Source of the DNA: Apoda limacodes
Taxonomy: Eukaryota; Arthropoda; Insecta; Lepidoptera; Limacodidae
Reading direction: 5' to 3'
Assembly (NCBI GenBank): GCA_946406115.1
Contig: OX291551.1
Coordinates: 10,602,001-10,666,000 of the forward strand
DNA: 64,000 nucleotides
Below, in pieces: positions 46,370-58,212 of this stretch (the stretch's first letter is position 1; every line of letters begins with the position of its first letter). The notes beneath the pieces were generated by a model. The model ran no database searches. It had not been told where the DNA came from and saw only the letters and a list, made by a program, of their open reading frames with translations. A program made the translations under genes and the position numbers.

Positions 46370-46630
46370 TATAGGTTTTGAAAAAAAAAGATTCTTCATG
46401 CTATGCAATTTGGCGCCAAAAATCCGCCATTTTGATTTCCAATAATTTTAATATAGCCTATGACACTGTAGTGGTTAAGACGAATCTAACCACGTATAAT
46501 TTATTAAAATTGGTTTTAGCCGTTTAGTTTTTACGAGGGAACATAGAGTCGGCCACACATACAGGTCAAATACATAACCCTCCTTGTTTTGTACAGTTGC
46601 TATCGGGGGCGCGCATTACGTACCTTTTGC
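46370..46630 (+). repeat. Lepidopteran-type interspersed repeat
   Basis: Contains a GCGCCAAAAATCCGCCATTT segment, an AAATTGGTTTTAGCCGTTTA phrase and ACATACAGGTCAAATACATA ACCCTCC (read without the break), wording common in moth repeat families. No coding part. Confidence 0.5.
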
Positions 46631-46676
46631 TTTTGCCGTATTCTTTAGCTAATTATCAAAGTATTGCATTACTACT

Positions 46677-46810
46677 TCAAATGGAACTTCTTGCCAGCTC
46701 TTTTTGGCACAAAATAATCATCATTACATTGTATTGACGATTCAAAAGTGTTCTTAGAAACCTACTTAAATAAAGTTTGATTTGAGTTTGAGTACGAAAC
46801 GAACGCAACC
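46677..46810 (+). mobile_element. 3' end of an RTE-like element
   Basis: CTTCTTGCCAGCTCTTTTTG, then TTGACGATTCAAAAGTGTTC and AAATAAAGTTTGATTTGAG form the typical 3' end with a (TTTGA)-type tail. The same terminus occurs truncated at 48660-48720 and, hairpinned, at 6090-6150. Confidence 0.65.
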
Positions 46811-47766
46811 TGTTTTTTATTTTCTGGCAACACTCGACTTTGTTATTTTTTTTATTTCGCTTATGCACAAGCTTAGAATTGCGTTGTAATAAATATTATT
46901 AACCGAGTATGTGCAAGTGCCAATCAAGAAAGGATCATACTTACTTACATAAGGCCATACAATTTTGTTAATATTTTAATTTTAAGTTAGATCTTGTCCC
47001 TACCTTTTATGTCCTCTCTCAGTTTAAGCTATAACTTAGGACTCCCTTCGGTCCCCTTAGAAGACAAAGAACATACAGACGAGGCCCATTTAGGTACAAG
47101 AGTACAATTAAAGTAAGTAAAGTTGTTCTTTTAATTTAGGGTTTAATTGTACCACAATAATGACCATTGTCAAAACACTTCTTTCGGGTCGGGTAAAAAA
47201 AGAAACATGATATTTTTTATGGTAAGGGTTCCGTGTTCAAATTTAAAAACAAAGAACCTAATCGTTTCGTCATGTCTGTTGGTTCATCCGTATCCGTAGG
47301 CTGTGATAGCCTCATAATTCTGCATCATACCACCGATTTGATAATATTTTACCGAAAGGTATATTTGAACTGCCATAAAGTTTTATGATATAACTTAGAT
47401 TTTTTTTTTTAATTAAAAATTAAAATTTGATTATGCATCGAACTGATGGATGAAAAAAATGTATGGGTTGTCGTTGGATAGATCTTTGAAAATGCATTTT
47501 AGGTTTTAAAGTAACTTTTTCGCTAAGATGTGTGTATGCTGTATTTATTGTCTTCTAAATATAAAAAATATGTATACCTCTAACTTCTAAACCATTTGCT
47601 TTAAAAATTAAAAAAAAAATCTGTAATCGAGGTTAATTAATACCTTTGATTGTAAGATGATGAAATTTTTTTTTTCAATAACATGATGTATTCTTCTTAA
47701 GACGAAAAGCATGATAATTATGGTCAGTAATTGATAAAATACATTCTGAATTTCTATTTTTTTAGC

Positions 47767-47925
47767 AGGCATGCCGTCTGTTGGTAAGCGTTCACCGCAG
47801 CCTATGGACGCTTCCAACACCTGAGGCATCACTCGAGCATTGCAAACCATTCAAAAATCTAATAACTTCTTTCTTTACGAGCCCTAAACTGTAATCCTAA
47901 GAGAAAACCTTGACGACGGTCCCCG
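47767..47925 (-). pseudogene. Family J 3' fragment
   Basis: Matches 55760-55900: GGTAAGCGTTCACCGCAGCC, TATGGACGCTTCCAACACCTG and AAATCTAATAACTTCTTTCTT correspond word for word with small changes. On the minus strand it is the last 40 or so codons plus 3' UTR of family J. The poly(T) end seen elsewhere is diffuse here. Confidence 0.75.
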
Positions 47926-48659
47926 CTTAGACTACTTACAACAAAATTAAAATGATTTTATAGCTTTTTTGTTCTTTTTGTGTACCAGACGTATTGTTAG
48001 TATTCCACACCAGGTATCTAAGAAAATAAACAATATCGAAGAAAATAACTATAAAAGACCACAACCCTCAATGTTTATTAATTTAATTAAGCCAACAATA
48101 CATTTCCTCAGCAAACAGAACCATTAATTCACTCTTCTAATGAAAAAATACAAGGAATATAAATTAACTTTCTTAGTGGCTTTTTCCTGTTTCTTAGCCT
48201 TTTATTTGGTTTAAGATTAAAATATTTCTGTAGTTTTACCGCTAACAATTAAAAATACAAAGATGTGTTGCCTGACTTTAACTTATTACTAAGATATTAC
48301 AGTTATATAGAATTAAACAACTACTGCACACAAAATACCTTATACGAATAAATTGCTAAAGTTTTGCCAAATATAATTCAAATTTAATTTTTTTTTCTTA
48401 AAATGGATTTCTAGGAACTCGTTTGAGTTATGAATAGAAATAAACAAGAATTTGCTTTACAAACTAATTACAATAGTGGTTTATTGCCAGCATCTAATAT
48501 TTATACAATTTAATATAATATAATATACAATATACAAAACATGTATTTATTAGTTGATACACTATAATATTATGTTTCGTCTGTGATTTTACCTACCTAT
48601 TGGACGCACGCAATAAAACAGTATTGTAATTAGTTTGTAAAGCTAGTTGTAGTTAATTT

Positions 48660-48720
48660 ACTTGACGATTCGAAAGTGTTCTTAGTAACCCATTTGAAAA
48701 AAAAAAAGATTTTTGATTTT
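48660..48720 (+). mobile_element. RTE-like 3' end, truncated copy
   Basis: TTGACGATTCGAAAGTGTTC followed by AACCCATTTGAAAA and a TTTGATTTTG tail, as at 46730-46800. Confidence 0.55.
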
Positions 48721-50020
48721 GTATACATTTTGTATTTAGATAGCGTATATATTTAAATGCTCGTTTAAATATGTAAGATATATTCGTTATATTTCGAATC
48801 CGAAATTTGTAAAATAATTAAAAGATGTATATTACAGAATTTACAAAAAAATTAAAGTTATCTTAAGCATCGTAATTCTTTTCCGCACCATAGACATCGA
48901 ATACTGTAATCTGTTCTAGGGACTGCCAAATTGACCATTCTTTAGAAAGAGACAAAGCAAACCTGAGTCTCTCTTTTCTATCAGCGTCCGCCTTTTCTTT
49001 TAAATCAAAGTCAGTAAGAGACAAGAGACCACAGATTCACTTCGTCTCTGTTACACTTTTGCGACCATTTTATTACACTGCTGGCTAGTAAATGCGCTGT
49101 CCAGTTCTCTATGTCTATGTACCAACAAAGAAAAAAAAAATGAATAAGTGGCGATCTCATAAAAAAGCTTAAGTAGATTTTTTTGGATGACGATAAAATG
49201 GCAAAAGATTAAGGCACTCGTCAAGATAAAAGCTAGTATTTTACTTGAGATTGCCTTTACAGTTGAATTGCTGGAGGAATAAAATTATTCTGGGTTTGTG
49301 GCACAAGTGGGATTTATCTGTATTTCTACAACATAAGTTGTAAGTATAAAAGTTAAAAGTACATTTTGAACTTTGTCAAGCAAAGAATATTCATTATTTA
49401 TATTTTCTCACTTGTCATGAAATCTAATTCTAATTTTTGGTAAATTTTATAAAAAAACGGCCAAGTGCGGGTAGTATACAAGCATTCAGTTAGGGTTGCT
49501 ATAATGAGAATTGTTACAGTCGTGTTAAATACTTGTATTTCGGTTACGATTTGGTTCAAAACCATTTTTTTTGCAAAGTATAGCATTTCAAGGATAGAAT
49601 ATTATTACATTTACACTCACCCATAACTGTTATAAGTGTTTTCTTTCTTTTTGTTCAGTGTACAACAAAAGCAAAAAACTCATAATAGATCTTTATTTGG
49701 TCTATCTTTCTGTCAAGACCCTTTTCACAGCAACCATTTAACATCCAGGAATACTTAATTTTACGAGACTATAAAAAATATTTTTTTTTTGCAGGGCTCT
49801 TATTAAAATTTAAAAAAGTGAATTACCTTTTTTACTTTTTCTCAATCATGCGGTACCATTTGCTAGTTAGCGAGGTATTTATAAAGAACTTAAAAGTATT
49901 AACATTCGCTAAAAATTTGAGATTTATTACAATAAAGTTAAATACGTTTGCCTAAATTTTAATAGTTTTCAAGAATTCAGAGACTTGGTATATATGTATT
50001 TTCAAATGCACGTGTATAGG
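48721..50020. other. AT-rich stretch without recognised features
   Basis: No supported gene. A GC-richer part at 48890-49125 has repeated AGAGAC/GTCTCT words and may be a degraded repeat. At 49187-49212 it shares a short phrase with 44124-44148. Confidence 0.4.
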
Positions 50021-50285
50021 AGAACCGATTGGCACAGTGGTAAAGCGGTGGGCTGCTATGTCGCAGGTCCTGGGTTCAATTCAGGGAAATCAATATTGTT
50101 ATAATTTACAAAGTAAAGTTGTCTCGACTCTGGCCCAAATACCTGATACGGTGATACCGAATAAACGAAATGTTACGGGCACACGTTCGTTACATGTCCT
50201 GATAGACTATATTATATATAGGTATATGGAGTATTATTATTGTTTCTATAGGTATAATAATAAGGTTTGAAGCCCTCGGTGCGGT
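50021..50285 (+). mobile_element. tRNA-derived SINE
   Basis: The head carries an internal RNA polymerase III promoter: A box TGGCACAGTGG at 50030-50040 (consensus TRGCNNAGTGG) and B box GGTTCAATTC at 50073-50082 (consensus GGTTCGANTC). The 43 bp from A-box start to B-box start is close to tRNA geometry. The tRNA-like head ends near 50090 and a non-tRNA body follows to about 50285, with a degenerate ATAATAATAA region. The sequence does not fold as a full cloverleaf, so it is a SINE head and not a tRNA gene. Confidence 0.75.
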
Positions 50286-52083
50286 GTAGTTCGGATACAG
50301 AATCTGTTATTTCCTTTTTGTCTATAGACACAACTAAGTTAGTTTATCTGTATTAAATTATAGTCAGGCAGCCTTGTTGCAGTGTTTTATAAACAGATTA
50401 ACTATACAATACCTACTCGGGCTTGTTTCGCGTAGATTTTAATTCTAACAGAAGGCTAAAACCAAAACTAAGAACACATAGTTACTTATTCTATTTTTCA
50501 ATTTGAAATTTCATTTTAGAAGTGAATCTAGTGTATATGTAGTTTGTATTCAATATGATGTTACTTTTGTACACACCTGTTTGCGTAATTTTTAAAAGCA
50601 TGAAATTCGGTACAAGTTATTACTATTATTACAAACTGGAGTAATCAATCTTTTCGAGCACACTTTCTTGTAAAATACGTATAAAAATGTATCTATATTT
50701 TGTTTTTAAAATCTGGTTCTGAAACCAAGGGAACTTATGACTGAATAATTCTGAACGGAAAGTTCTTCGCCCACATTTATGATTCAAGGCACAACTTGAG
50801 TTATAAGAGATCTGTGTCGCTGACAGCTAGTCGAGCTTTTCTCTTAAAATCCATTTTGCATGCAGATTGGGAGATTCAATGGTTTTGAAAAATAGCGTAG
50901 TAGAAAACTTTTCTCTTTAGAACTAGTGAATTTATCGGAAATCAAAGATTTAGGTTCGGTTAAAAAGTCGGTAAATTTTCGTTCTCGTAAAGTTGAAATT
51001 GAATAACTAATAGAGCCTTAAGTAACATAAGTAAATCGTGTTTTTTTTAACTAAAATATACATTAATATTTTTGGACATTTCTCACAGCGACATCTGATG
51101 AGATTTGCAACACCCTTTCTAATTGCTCGCCTATGTTCAGAGCAGAAACCTCTTTGGTAAAATTCAAATCTTAAGACACAAAAATATCGAAATTCTCATA
51201 CAAATATTCGTCCTCTATTTTGGCCCCTAGGAAATGATATTCCAAAAACGGTGAATCACATCAATCTTAATTTTCAACTTAAAGGCTTAATACTTAGTTT
51301 ATTATAAACCTTTTTAATAACAGTACATATAGATACCGTATTTTGGGCTTTGCATTATCAGTCAGTCAATCAGTTTCATATTTAATTAATACAGACAAAT
51401 ACATATTTAGTTATGTACTATGGCACATGATTTTAAATTATATAAAAAAAAACAAAACTTGTAATAATAATAATGAGCTGGGAGTACCTCCACGCGGTTA
51501 AGGTTGTAACAGTAATATTACTAGCTAAATAAAAACTCTTTTATAATGACCATGCATTCGAGCTTATGTTGTTTACCAATTGCTATAAAAAATACTGGTT
51601 GTGTCGTTTACTCCTACTCCTACTGAATTTGACGGAATAGGAGGATCGGAAAAAAGTAACAAGCAAAATTTTACGCAAAATGTTACCGTTAATTCTTACT
51701 TGGGCAGATACTGTGCACGATTTAGGGTAGCCACTATTCGCTAAGAGACAACCCTATGTGGCCCTCATGCAGCAGACTCAGGTCTTGCGATGGATTATTT
51801 GTTTGTTCCTTGGATAATAATAAACTAATTAAACATCGTCATGCATCACATTATCTTCAGGGAATTGGAAAGGTTAAGAAGTCTTTCAAATTTCGAAACA
51901 TTAACCTATGTGTACGTTTGGTATATTACTAGATACATGGAAAATAAAAAAACTAAACAAAATAATGTAAAGCTTTAATAAAGCGGCTCTGCAAATACCA
52001 AGAAATTTACCACGAAGTTATAACCCCTAAGTCAGTCAGTATATCAATTAAAAACAATTTATTATAAAGGTATTTTATGTTTC
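50286..52083. other. AT-rich stretch without recognised features
   Basis: No open frame or element terminus that I can support. Short GC-richer patches at 51060-51110 and 51700-51790 are not identified. Confidence 0.4.
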
Positions 52084-52084
52084 A

Positions 52085-52195
52085 CTAGACGAACTCCGCG
52101 GTTTCACCCACAAAATAACCTATTACCGTGAGAAATTTCGATCGTGGTAAAAGTATTTTTATCCGTCTTTGTTCCTATAGGGTAATTATTTAACT
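52085..52195 (-). mobile_element. Helitron 3' end, minus strand
   Basis: Begins CTAGACGAACTCCGCGGTTT followed by CACCC, the reverse complement of the GGGTGAAACCGCGG...CTAG end of lepidopteran Helitrons. Host T corresponds to A at 52084. Sequence to about 52195 keeps phrases of the element (TTTCGATCGTGGTAAAAGTA, TTTTTATCCGTC). Confidence 0.6.
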
Positions 52196-53134
52196 GCGAA
52201 GTCGAATTATTTACCCTGCCATAGGTTTGGCTGAAAATCACTTCTGTCAGTGTAAAAAATATTTTTCAAACGCTCATTCCACAACTCGTAAAAATAATGG
52301 AAAATTACGAATGTAATCCTTAACAACATATTGACTCACATATATGCTATGTATGTGTCTATTGTGATTGTAAATGACTTGCATTAGAGTTCGACCCACT
52401 TACAAGAATTGTTATGTGCCTGTTGCCATGGTAGCCTTGCACTAAAGCGAAACACTAATAATAAAGCCAGTGAACTTTCGTATGCAAGCATGTAGATCCA
52501 TAAGAATACCAACCTATACATTATAGTTTGTTACATCACCTTTCATTTCGGGATACCGCGGTGCTGCTTTGTGCGAACATTTTACACACCCATAGCTTGA
52601 TTTTAAGATACATATGCTCTTGCACTGTTGTATATTTTTGGAGATCCTTACCTAAAACGTAACACGGAGCCCTAATGCTGTCATTTTGCGGTATGTCTGT
52701 CTGTCTGTCTATGTGTCTGAAGTCTGTGTTTCTATCTGTAGGTCGAAACGAAATTATTCATAAAACTGAAGTTTGGATGTTTTGTGTCAAATGTTGACCT
52801 AAAACCGAATATTTAATCAAAAATTCAAATAATTTATTTTATTGGTAAGTTGTATCATTATTTTCCAATGAATCCACTAATACAGTAATTTTAAAAGCTG
52901 TAAGGTAGGTACGTATTCAGTTAAATAAAAAGGCAGCTATAATAAAAAATGATTGTAGAACAAAATATCGGGAGTTCACTTTTTATAGGCTGTAAAATTA
53001 AATTGGTTAGTGATTCAGTAAAACTATATGTATATTAAAATTATAACACATATAATAAAACCATTTTCTTGAGTTGCCTGAAGGAACAAGTTTTACAACT
53101 ACCTATACCAAATTTAGTTTCGCTACGGGCAAAT

Positions 53135-53478
53135 TTTCCTAACCCGGTGGTCAAAAATCAAAACAACAGTCACCAATTTGAAATGGTGTGAACTTATAAC
53201 GACACTAGCGACCAAAACTTTTTAATTTAGAAATTCTCTAGATATCGCTAGATGGCTACACTTCTGTTCCCGCCATTTTTATTTTAGCGAGGTTCCTTAT
53301 TTACAACTTACAAAAGAAATAAAAAATGTCTTCATCTTCAGATGAGTTTAATATGAATGCGACACCGCCAGATATTATTAACGGAGTTCAAGAAATAAAT
53401 ATGAACCTGTTACCCCGAAGCCTAAAGACAAGTAGGTACTTAACCGCATACGCCAGTTTTATTACCTACCTGGAATAA
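53135..53478 (+). mobile_element. Possible Crypton-like element, 5' region and first exon
   Basis: An ATG at 53326 opens a 50-codon frame ending at TAA 53476-53478. It starts MSSSSDEFNMNATPP, and the later part reads NLLPRSLKTSRYLTAYASF. An L-L-P...S...Y..AY..F pattern is typical of the N-terminus of tyrosine-recombinase (Crypton/DIRS-related) proteins of insects. The upstream 190 bp shares sequence with 14460-14570, supporting a dispersed element. The frame ends before any recombinase catalytic residues (R, H, Y), so this is at best the first fragment. Confidence 0.4.
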
Positions 53479-53958
53479 TAATTTTATTTATTTACTCGTA
53501 AATATGATGAAAAATACTGTGTGTAATACGGGCGGTACGGAAATTACAAACTCGAGTCATTAAAGTCTTTGGTCTTCGGCGTTAGGCTTCTAAATAGCCT
53601 CTCGTTAGTAGTTTTCTCCTTACCGCCCTTAATATACAATGTTCTAATAATGAGTTAACTATATTATAACTTTCTGAAACTATGTCAAAAACTTTAGTTT
53701 ACTTCTTGATACCACGCCGAGTTGGACTTTAAATATATACAAGTTATTGGAATTTGCCACAAAGTTTCTGCCCACTCTGCGCTTTTTTTCATACACTTCG
53801 CAATTATCTTCCAAATACTTCTAAGTACTTATACAGACTTCTTTAACCACTGGTACTTAAAAAAGTACATTTTCTTCACCGATTAGCGTTCAAATAAACA
53901 CCTATTTTTCAACTAGGGTTATAATAAAAACAAATCTGGTTAGTGTGGTTTCTGGTAG

Positions 53959-54123
53959 AATAGCTGGTTTTCTATTAGACGATAACCACAACGAAGACGA
54001 CACCAGCGGAAGCACAAGTGTATGAAAATATATGCCATGCTTTTCGATTGAACGATGACTCATTTTCATACACTTTTGCTCTGTCCGTGTTGTCGTCGCT
54101 CTATCGTCTAAAACCAGCGAATA
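53959..54123. repeat. Long imperfect palindrome (foldback)
   Basis: Left arm about 53959-54030 and right arm about 54060-54123 pair through AATAGCTGGTTTT / AAAACCAGCGAAT, AGACGAT / ATCGTCT, ACGACACCAGCGG-type words and GTGTATGAAAATA / TTTTCATACAC. The loop is about 30 bp. The pattern is MITE-like, without identified target duplication. Confidence 0.75.
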
Positions 54124-55654
54124 GATTATCTTCTAGGTTGCATTCCAAAACACATTTGACAGAAAATTAAAATAGGATTATCCTTTCTTTAGAACTGCGG
54201 TTCTATCGTACGGGCGGTTATTTCTCGACAGGAACTAAGTGATATAAGTTTTTAAATTTACGCGTTCCATTTCTAATTTAAAATAGTAAAACGGGATTTT
54301 AAAACTTCGGGAAAAAGGTATTTTGCCAAATAACAACGCATTTAATCCCGTTTTCAAAGTGTTTCATGGTAACTACAAAAATGCTGTTGGTCAAATTAAA
54401 AAAAATGTGCTAATAAAAATTAAAAATATAAAACCTGACTGCAAAAACATTAAGTACTACAAAGAAATGAAAACATGCCAAATATTTAACTATAAGCAGA
54501 CTGAACTCATTTTAAGGTAACTAACTATTATAGTGTGAGCAATTAGTACACCATTTGAACTCACATTTAAATGATTTAATTTCTGTTTAGTTCAATATAT
54601 TTTCGTAGTCAGGTTTTTTATTCATTTTCATTCAAAGCTTTTTATTCGCACGCGACTATTTTATTATAATAATATAATTTAGTAATGTAATTTTGAGACA
54701 AAAAATTGTTGTTAATGTTTGTTTCTATTGTTTTGCCTATAAACATTGTTACAAGTAATATATAAATATAACTATCATTTTCTTGTAGTTAATAATGGTA
54801 AAAATCAAGCACAACTTTTAAAAACATGTTTCATCTTGCACCATTGAATCATTCGATCCGCTTATGATTCAACTCTTGAACCACTTGCCAATCCTTTGCT
54901 GTTCTCGGGATACAACTAAGATCGTATGTACTTCGCCTTTTTTACACACGCTGTGCACTCTACTATTGTTACTCGTTCGCGTAATTCTGAAATATTTTAT
55001 TCTACTATTATATGTATGTATTTTGTATTTTATAACTATACTTAATATCTATTGTGTATGGCTCTAAGCTATAAAGGTCGCCTATTTGTACTTACCTTTC
55101 TTAATTAACCTTTTTATTGTATTTCATTTGTATAATGTGCAATAAAGAAAATTCATTCATTTTTAGTTTTTTGAGTTTTTTTTATTTCAACGTTTCTTTC
55201 ATTCTGCATTTATATAGGTATAAATAATAAATAGAGGCTAGAAAAGACTCAAGTACCTTATCAAATTAATATCGTCATTGTATGCAATTTTTTGAAAAAA
55301 AAATGCTTATTAGAATTACAGATAATATTATAAAAGGTTTATGTTTCGCTCACAATAGTCCGTTAGCTGACGAGGTCTCCGTCATAATTTCCCTTGAGAG
55401 GAGATCATATGACTTGAAATACATAAGTTAATTATAGCTTATGAATATGATTTCGAAGCTTGATTATGAGCTTTAGAATTAAACACATATTTTACTAGTA
55501 GGTATCTGAATATCTATTGTTTATTATTCTCAATATCAAAAAAAGACTAATAACTTCGTTATAAAGCAGGTGCATTGTCTTACCTAGTCGGGTATATTAT
55601 TGTTTAGATCGCCTTTAGAACAATAGTTCTACCTATTTATTATTATTTAGTTAT
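54124..55654. other. AT-rich stretch, retroelement 3' end and MITE relative
   Basis: Holds the relative of the 46195-46325 repeat (54480-54600) and, at 55075-55165, a tail reading TTTGTATAATGTGCAATAAAG with a CATTCATT end, which looks like a retroelement 3' end. No gene. Confidence 0.45.
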
Positions 55655-55712
55655 TACATTCCTGAAGGGTCGGCAACGCGCGATTGATACTCCTCCCCTG
55701 GTGTTGCAAGCG
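55655..55712 (+). pseudogene. Family J 3' fragment, left part of older copy
   Basis: CCTGAAGGGTCGGCAACGCG, then CCCCTGGTGTTGCAAGCG on the plus strand equals the coding end of family J (LKGRQR ... then LVLQA in this frame). It stops exactly where the poly(T) of the opposite-strand element begins. Its continuation, the 3' UTR, is found beyond that element at 56995-57062. Confidence 0.75.
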
Positions 55713-56970
55713 TTTTTTTTTTTTTATACCACTAAGGTGGCAAACAAGCACACGGTCCGCCTGATGGTAAGCGGTCACCGTGGCTTATGGACGCTTGCAA
55801 CACCAGGGGTAATACTCGCACGGTGCCGACCCTTCATAAATCCAATAACTTCTTTCTTGAAGAACCCCATACTGTGGTCCTTAGAGAAAACCTTGGCACG
55901 GAGCTCATTCCACAACCCAAGCGTTCGCGGGAGAAAGTTTCTCTGAAACCGCACTGTACGCGACCATTTCGGTTCTAAAGTATGAGAATGAATTCCCTGC
56001 CTATGGCGAGCGGTGCGATGGCAGAAAGTAGCCGTGGGCATCATTTCGAACAATTCCTCAGAACACATCCCATTGTACAAGCGGCAGAACACACACAGGG
56101 AGGCAAAATCTCTCCTCAGACCAAGGGGTTCGATATGGCAAGTGAGTTTGGGATCGTCGAAAATTCTCACAGCCCGTCGTTGAACCGAGTCAAAAGGTTC
56201 AAGCTGGTATCCGGGTGCACCCGCCCAGAGATAGCAGCAGTACTCCATATGGGGCCGAACCTGCGACTTGTAAAACAGCAACCTCTGCCCCGACGTGAAG
56301 TACTGCCTCGCTCTTTTGATTACACCTAGTTTTTTTGGACGCCAGCTTTACCTTATCTTGTAAATGATCTCGGAACTAAACATCGCTGGAGATGGCGATA
56401 CCAAGGATCCCAATGCTCTTGGAGATGGAGAGGGGAGTGTTCTGGAATTGTGAGACTACAGTGAATGGAGTTTTCTTAGCGGTGAACGCGCAGACTTGTG
56501 CCTTTGTAGGGTTGAATCGGACCAAGTTTACCCGTCCCCAGTCAGTGGCCTTGGACAGTGTGGTCACGATTTGAGACACAAGTTTTCCGCGGTTTTCCTC
56601 CACAACGGAACGAGGGATGTTTGCACGACTCGTGTAATAAGTGTCTCCAGTACTGTCATTCGATAGCAATGTATGTTGTTGATGGATAACATGTCATTGA
56701 TATGCCGTAGAAAGAGCGTAGGAGACAGCACAGCGCCTTGCGGGACACCAGCATTAATATCCATGCTATCAGAGCAACTACCGTCAACTACGGTTCGTAT
56801 GCGTCTGCCGGACAAAAAGCTAGCCACCCATTTGCACAAACCCTCAGGCACTCGGTAAGATGGCAACTTGGATAGAAGACCCCGGTGCCAGACCCGATCG
56901 AACGCCTTCGCTATGTCCAGGCTACATGCCAATGCCTCCCCCTGACTCTCAATGGCTCATGTCTAACGGT
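55713..56970 (-). pseudogene. Jockey/CR1-like retrotransposon RT domain and 3' end (family J)
   Basis: Minus strand, reading from 56965: EALACSLDIAKAFDRVWH (motif A, first Asp intact), AGVPQGAVLSPTLF (motif B), then CY followed by a 1 bp deletion inside the codons of the YADD catalytic motif (about 56660-56668). The frame shifts to NDSTGDTYYTSRAN, VRFNPTKAQVCAF and SIGILGIAISSDV. A stop and an extra A in an A-run near 56322 lead to the C-terminal frame 56281-55775 (FYKSQVRPHMEYC, RRDFASLCVFCRLYNG, NFLPRTLGLWNEL, GVASVHKPR). The 3' UTR ends in a poly(A) tract (55713-55725 as T). 5'-truncated just upstream of motif A; endonuclease and ORF1 are absent. Dead, but the least damaged J copy here. 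Confidence 0.9.
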
Positions 56971-56994
56971 GTGTGAGATACACTAGAAGGTAAT

Positions 56995-57062
56995 AACTAC
57001 GGTGACCACTTACCATCTGGCTGACCGTAAGCTTGTTTTCCACCTTAGTGGTATAAAAAAAA
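56995..57062 (+). mobile_element. Family J 3' terminus, right part of older copy
   Basis: ACTACGGTGACCACTTACCA, then GACCGTAAGCTTGTTTTCCA and CCTTAGTGGTATAAAAAAAA: the plus-strand 3' end of family J with poly(A). Together with 55655-55712 it forms one older plus-strand copy split by the 55713-56970 element. Confidence 0.75.
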
Positions 57063-58212
57063 TTATACTCTTACTATACCTATGAATAAAAGAAAGTTCT
57101 TTTCTTTCGTCTTTATAGCACCTAGTGTTAAAACACTTCTTTATTACGACAACAAGTTTGTAAATTATAATAGTTGCTCTTTCAATTTTAATATTATTTA
57201 TATATATATTTATATATAACAGGTTAGTCTCAACTAGATTTAAGTTTACGACCTTCACTTAGTAGCATCGCTTTAAAACCTATTTTTATCAAAATCTTAA
57301 CTTACTTTGAACCACTGTCCCGGCTAGATTTATGTGTGAGATTGCTGATCATTGCTCCTTAAGTTCTTTTTTGTCTGCTTTTCAATTTAATTTTTTGATT
57401 ATGTTATTCCAATGAAGTTGTGTCGCTTCTGTTCAAAACTTCAGCACGAACATTTTTGACTATATGACACAAAATCTCTGAGAAATGTCCTTCAGCTGTT
57501 TTTGTTTTAGTTTCAAAAACATTGTTTCCGATTCAATTTTTCCATAAAATAAGGTAACTCTTAATAGCAGCCATAAAGTAATTCCTAAAAAGGATCGGTG
57601 CCATATTTCGTCATATCTGATTATTTTTGTACGGTCACCTAACCAATGAACATTATACAACTTTTTTTTGCGAACCGTTTTTGAAAGAGAGTTTACCGTT
57701 ACAAAAAGAAATTTTTTGTACCTTAAAAAAACACAGCTACATGCAATACCTAGTAAAAAAATGCTATGGCTGATGTTAATTTTTTTTTTCGCCGTCACTT
57801 AGATAGTTGGGGCCAACTTAGTATGAAACTTAAATGGTCTCTTTTGTTTGAATTTTTAAGATGAACAAAAGAAAATACCTAGATATCAGATATATAATAA
57901 GTCATTTAGTCGATTGAAAGTAAAAAAAATATTTATCTATCAGTTAGCAAAGAATAATGTGCCTTTGGAAGAGATAAATATGAGACCATTTTCAGGAAAT
58001 TTTAACGACTGTGATATTTTACGTACAGCTCCTAATTTGTTATAGTCAGTTGGTGAAGTTTTTCTTGAAAAAAGGGTCTTATAATAAATTAGGACAAAAG
58101 TGGCAAAATGACAAAACAAAGTTAGAAACGTCTTTAAATAAACCCGATAAGTCCAAATAGAAGACGGCGCTGAGTATTCCATACTTCAAATATAATTACG
58201 ATACTAGTCCCC
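57063..58212. other. AT-rich stretch with unsupported open frames
   Basis: The minus-strand frame at 57460-57798 (112 codons, MTAKKKINISHSIFLLGIAC at its start) is hydrophobic and lysine-rich. In AT-rich DNA this is expected by chance, and nothing known matches. A hydrophobic minus-strand frame at 57940-58182 is equally unsupported. Confidence 0.4.

Noticed and set aside
57460..57798. 112-codon minus-strand open frame
   Set aside because: Lys/Phe/Leu-rich composition expected of AT-rich DNA; no homologue, no neighbouring signals.
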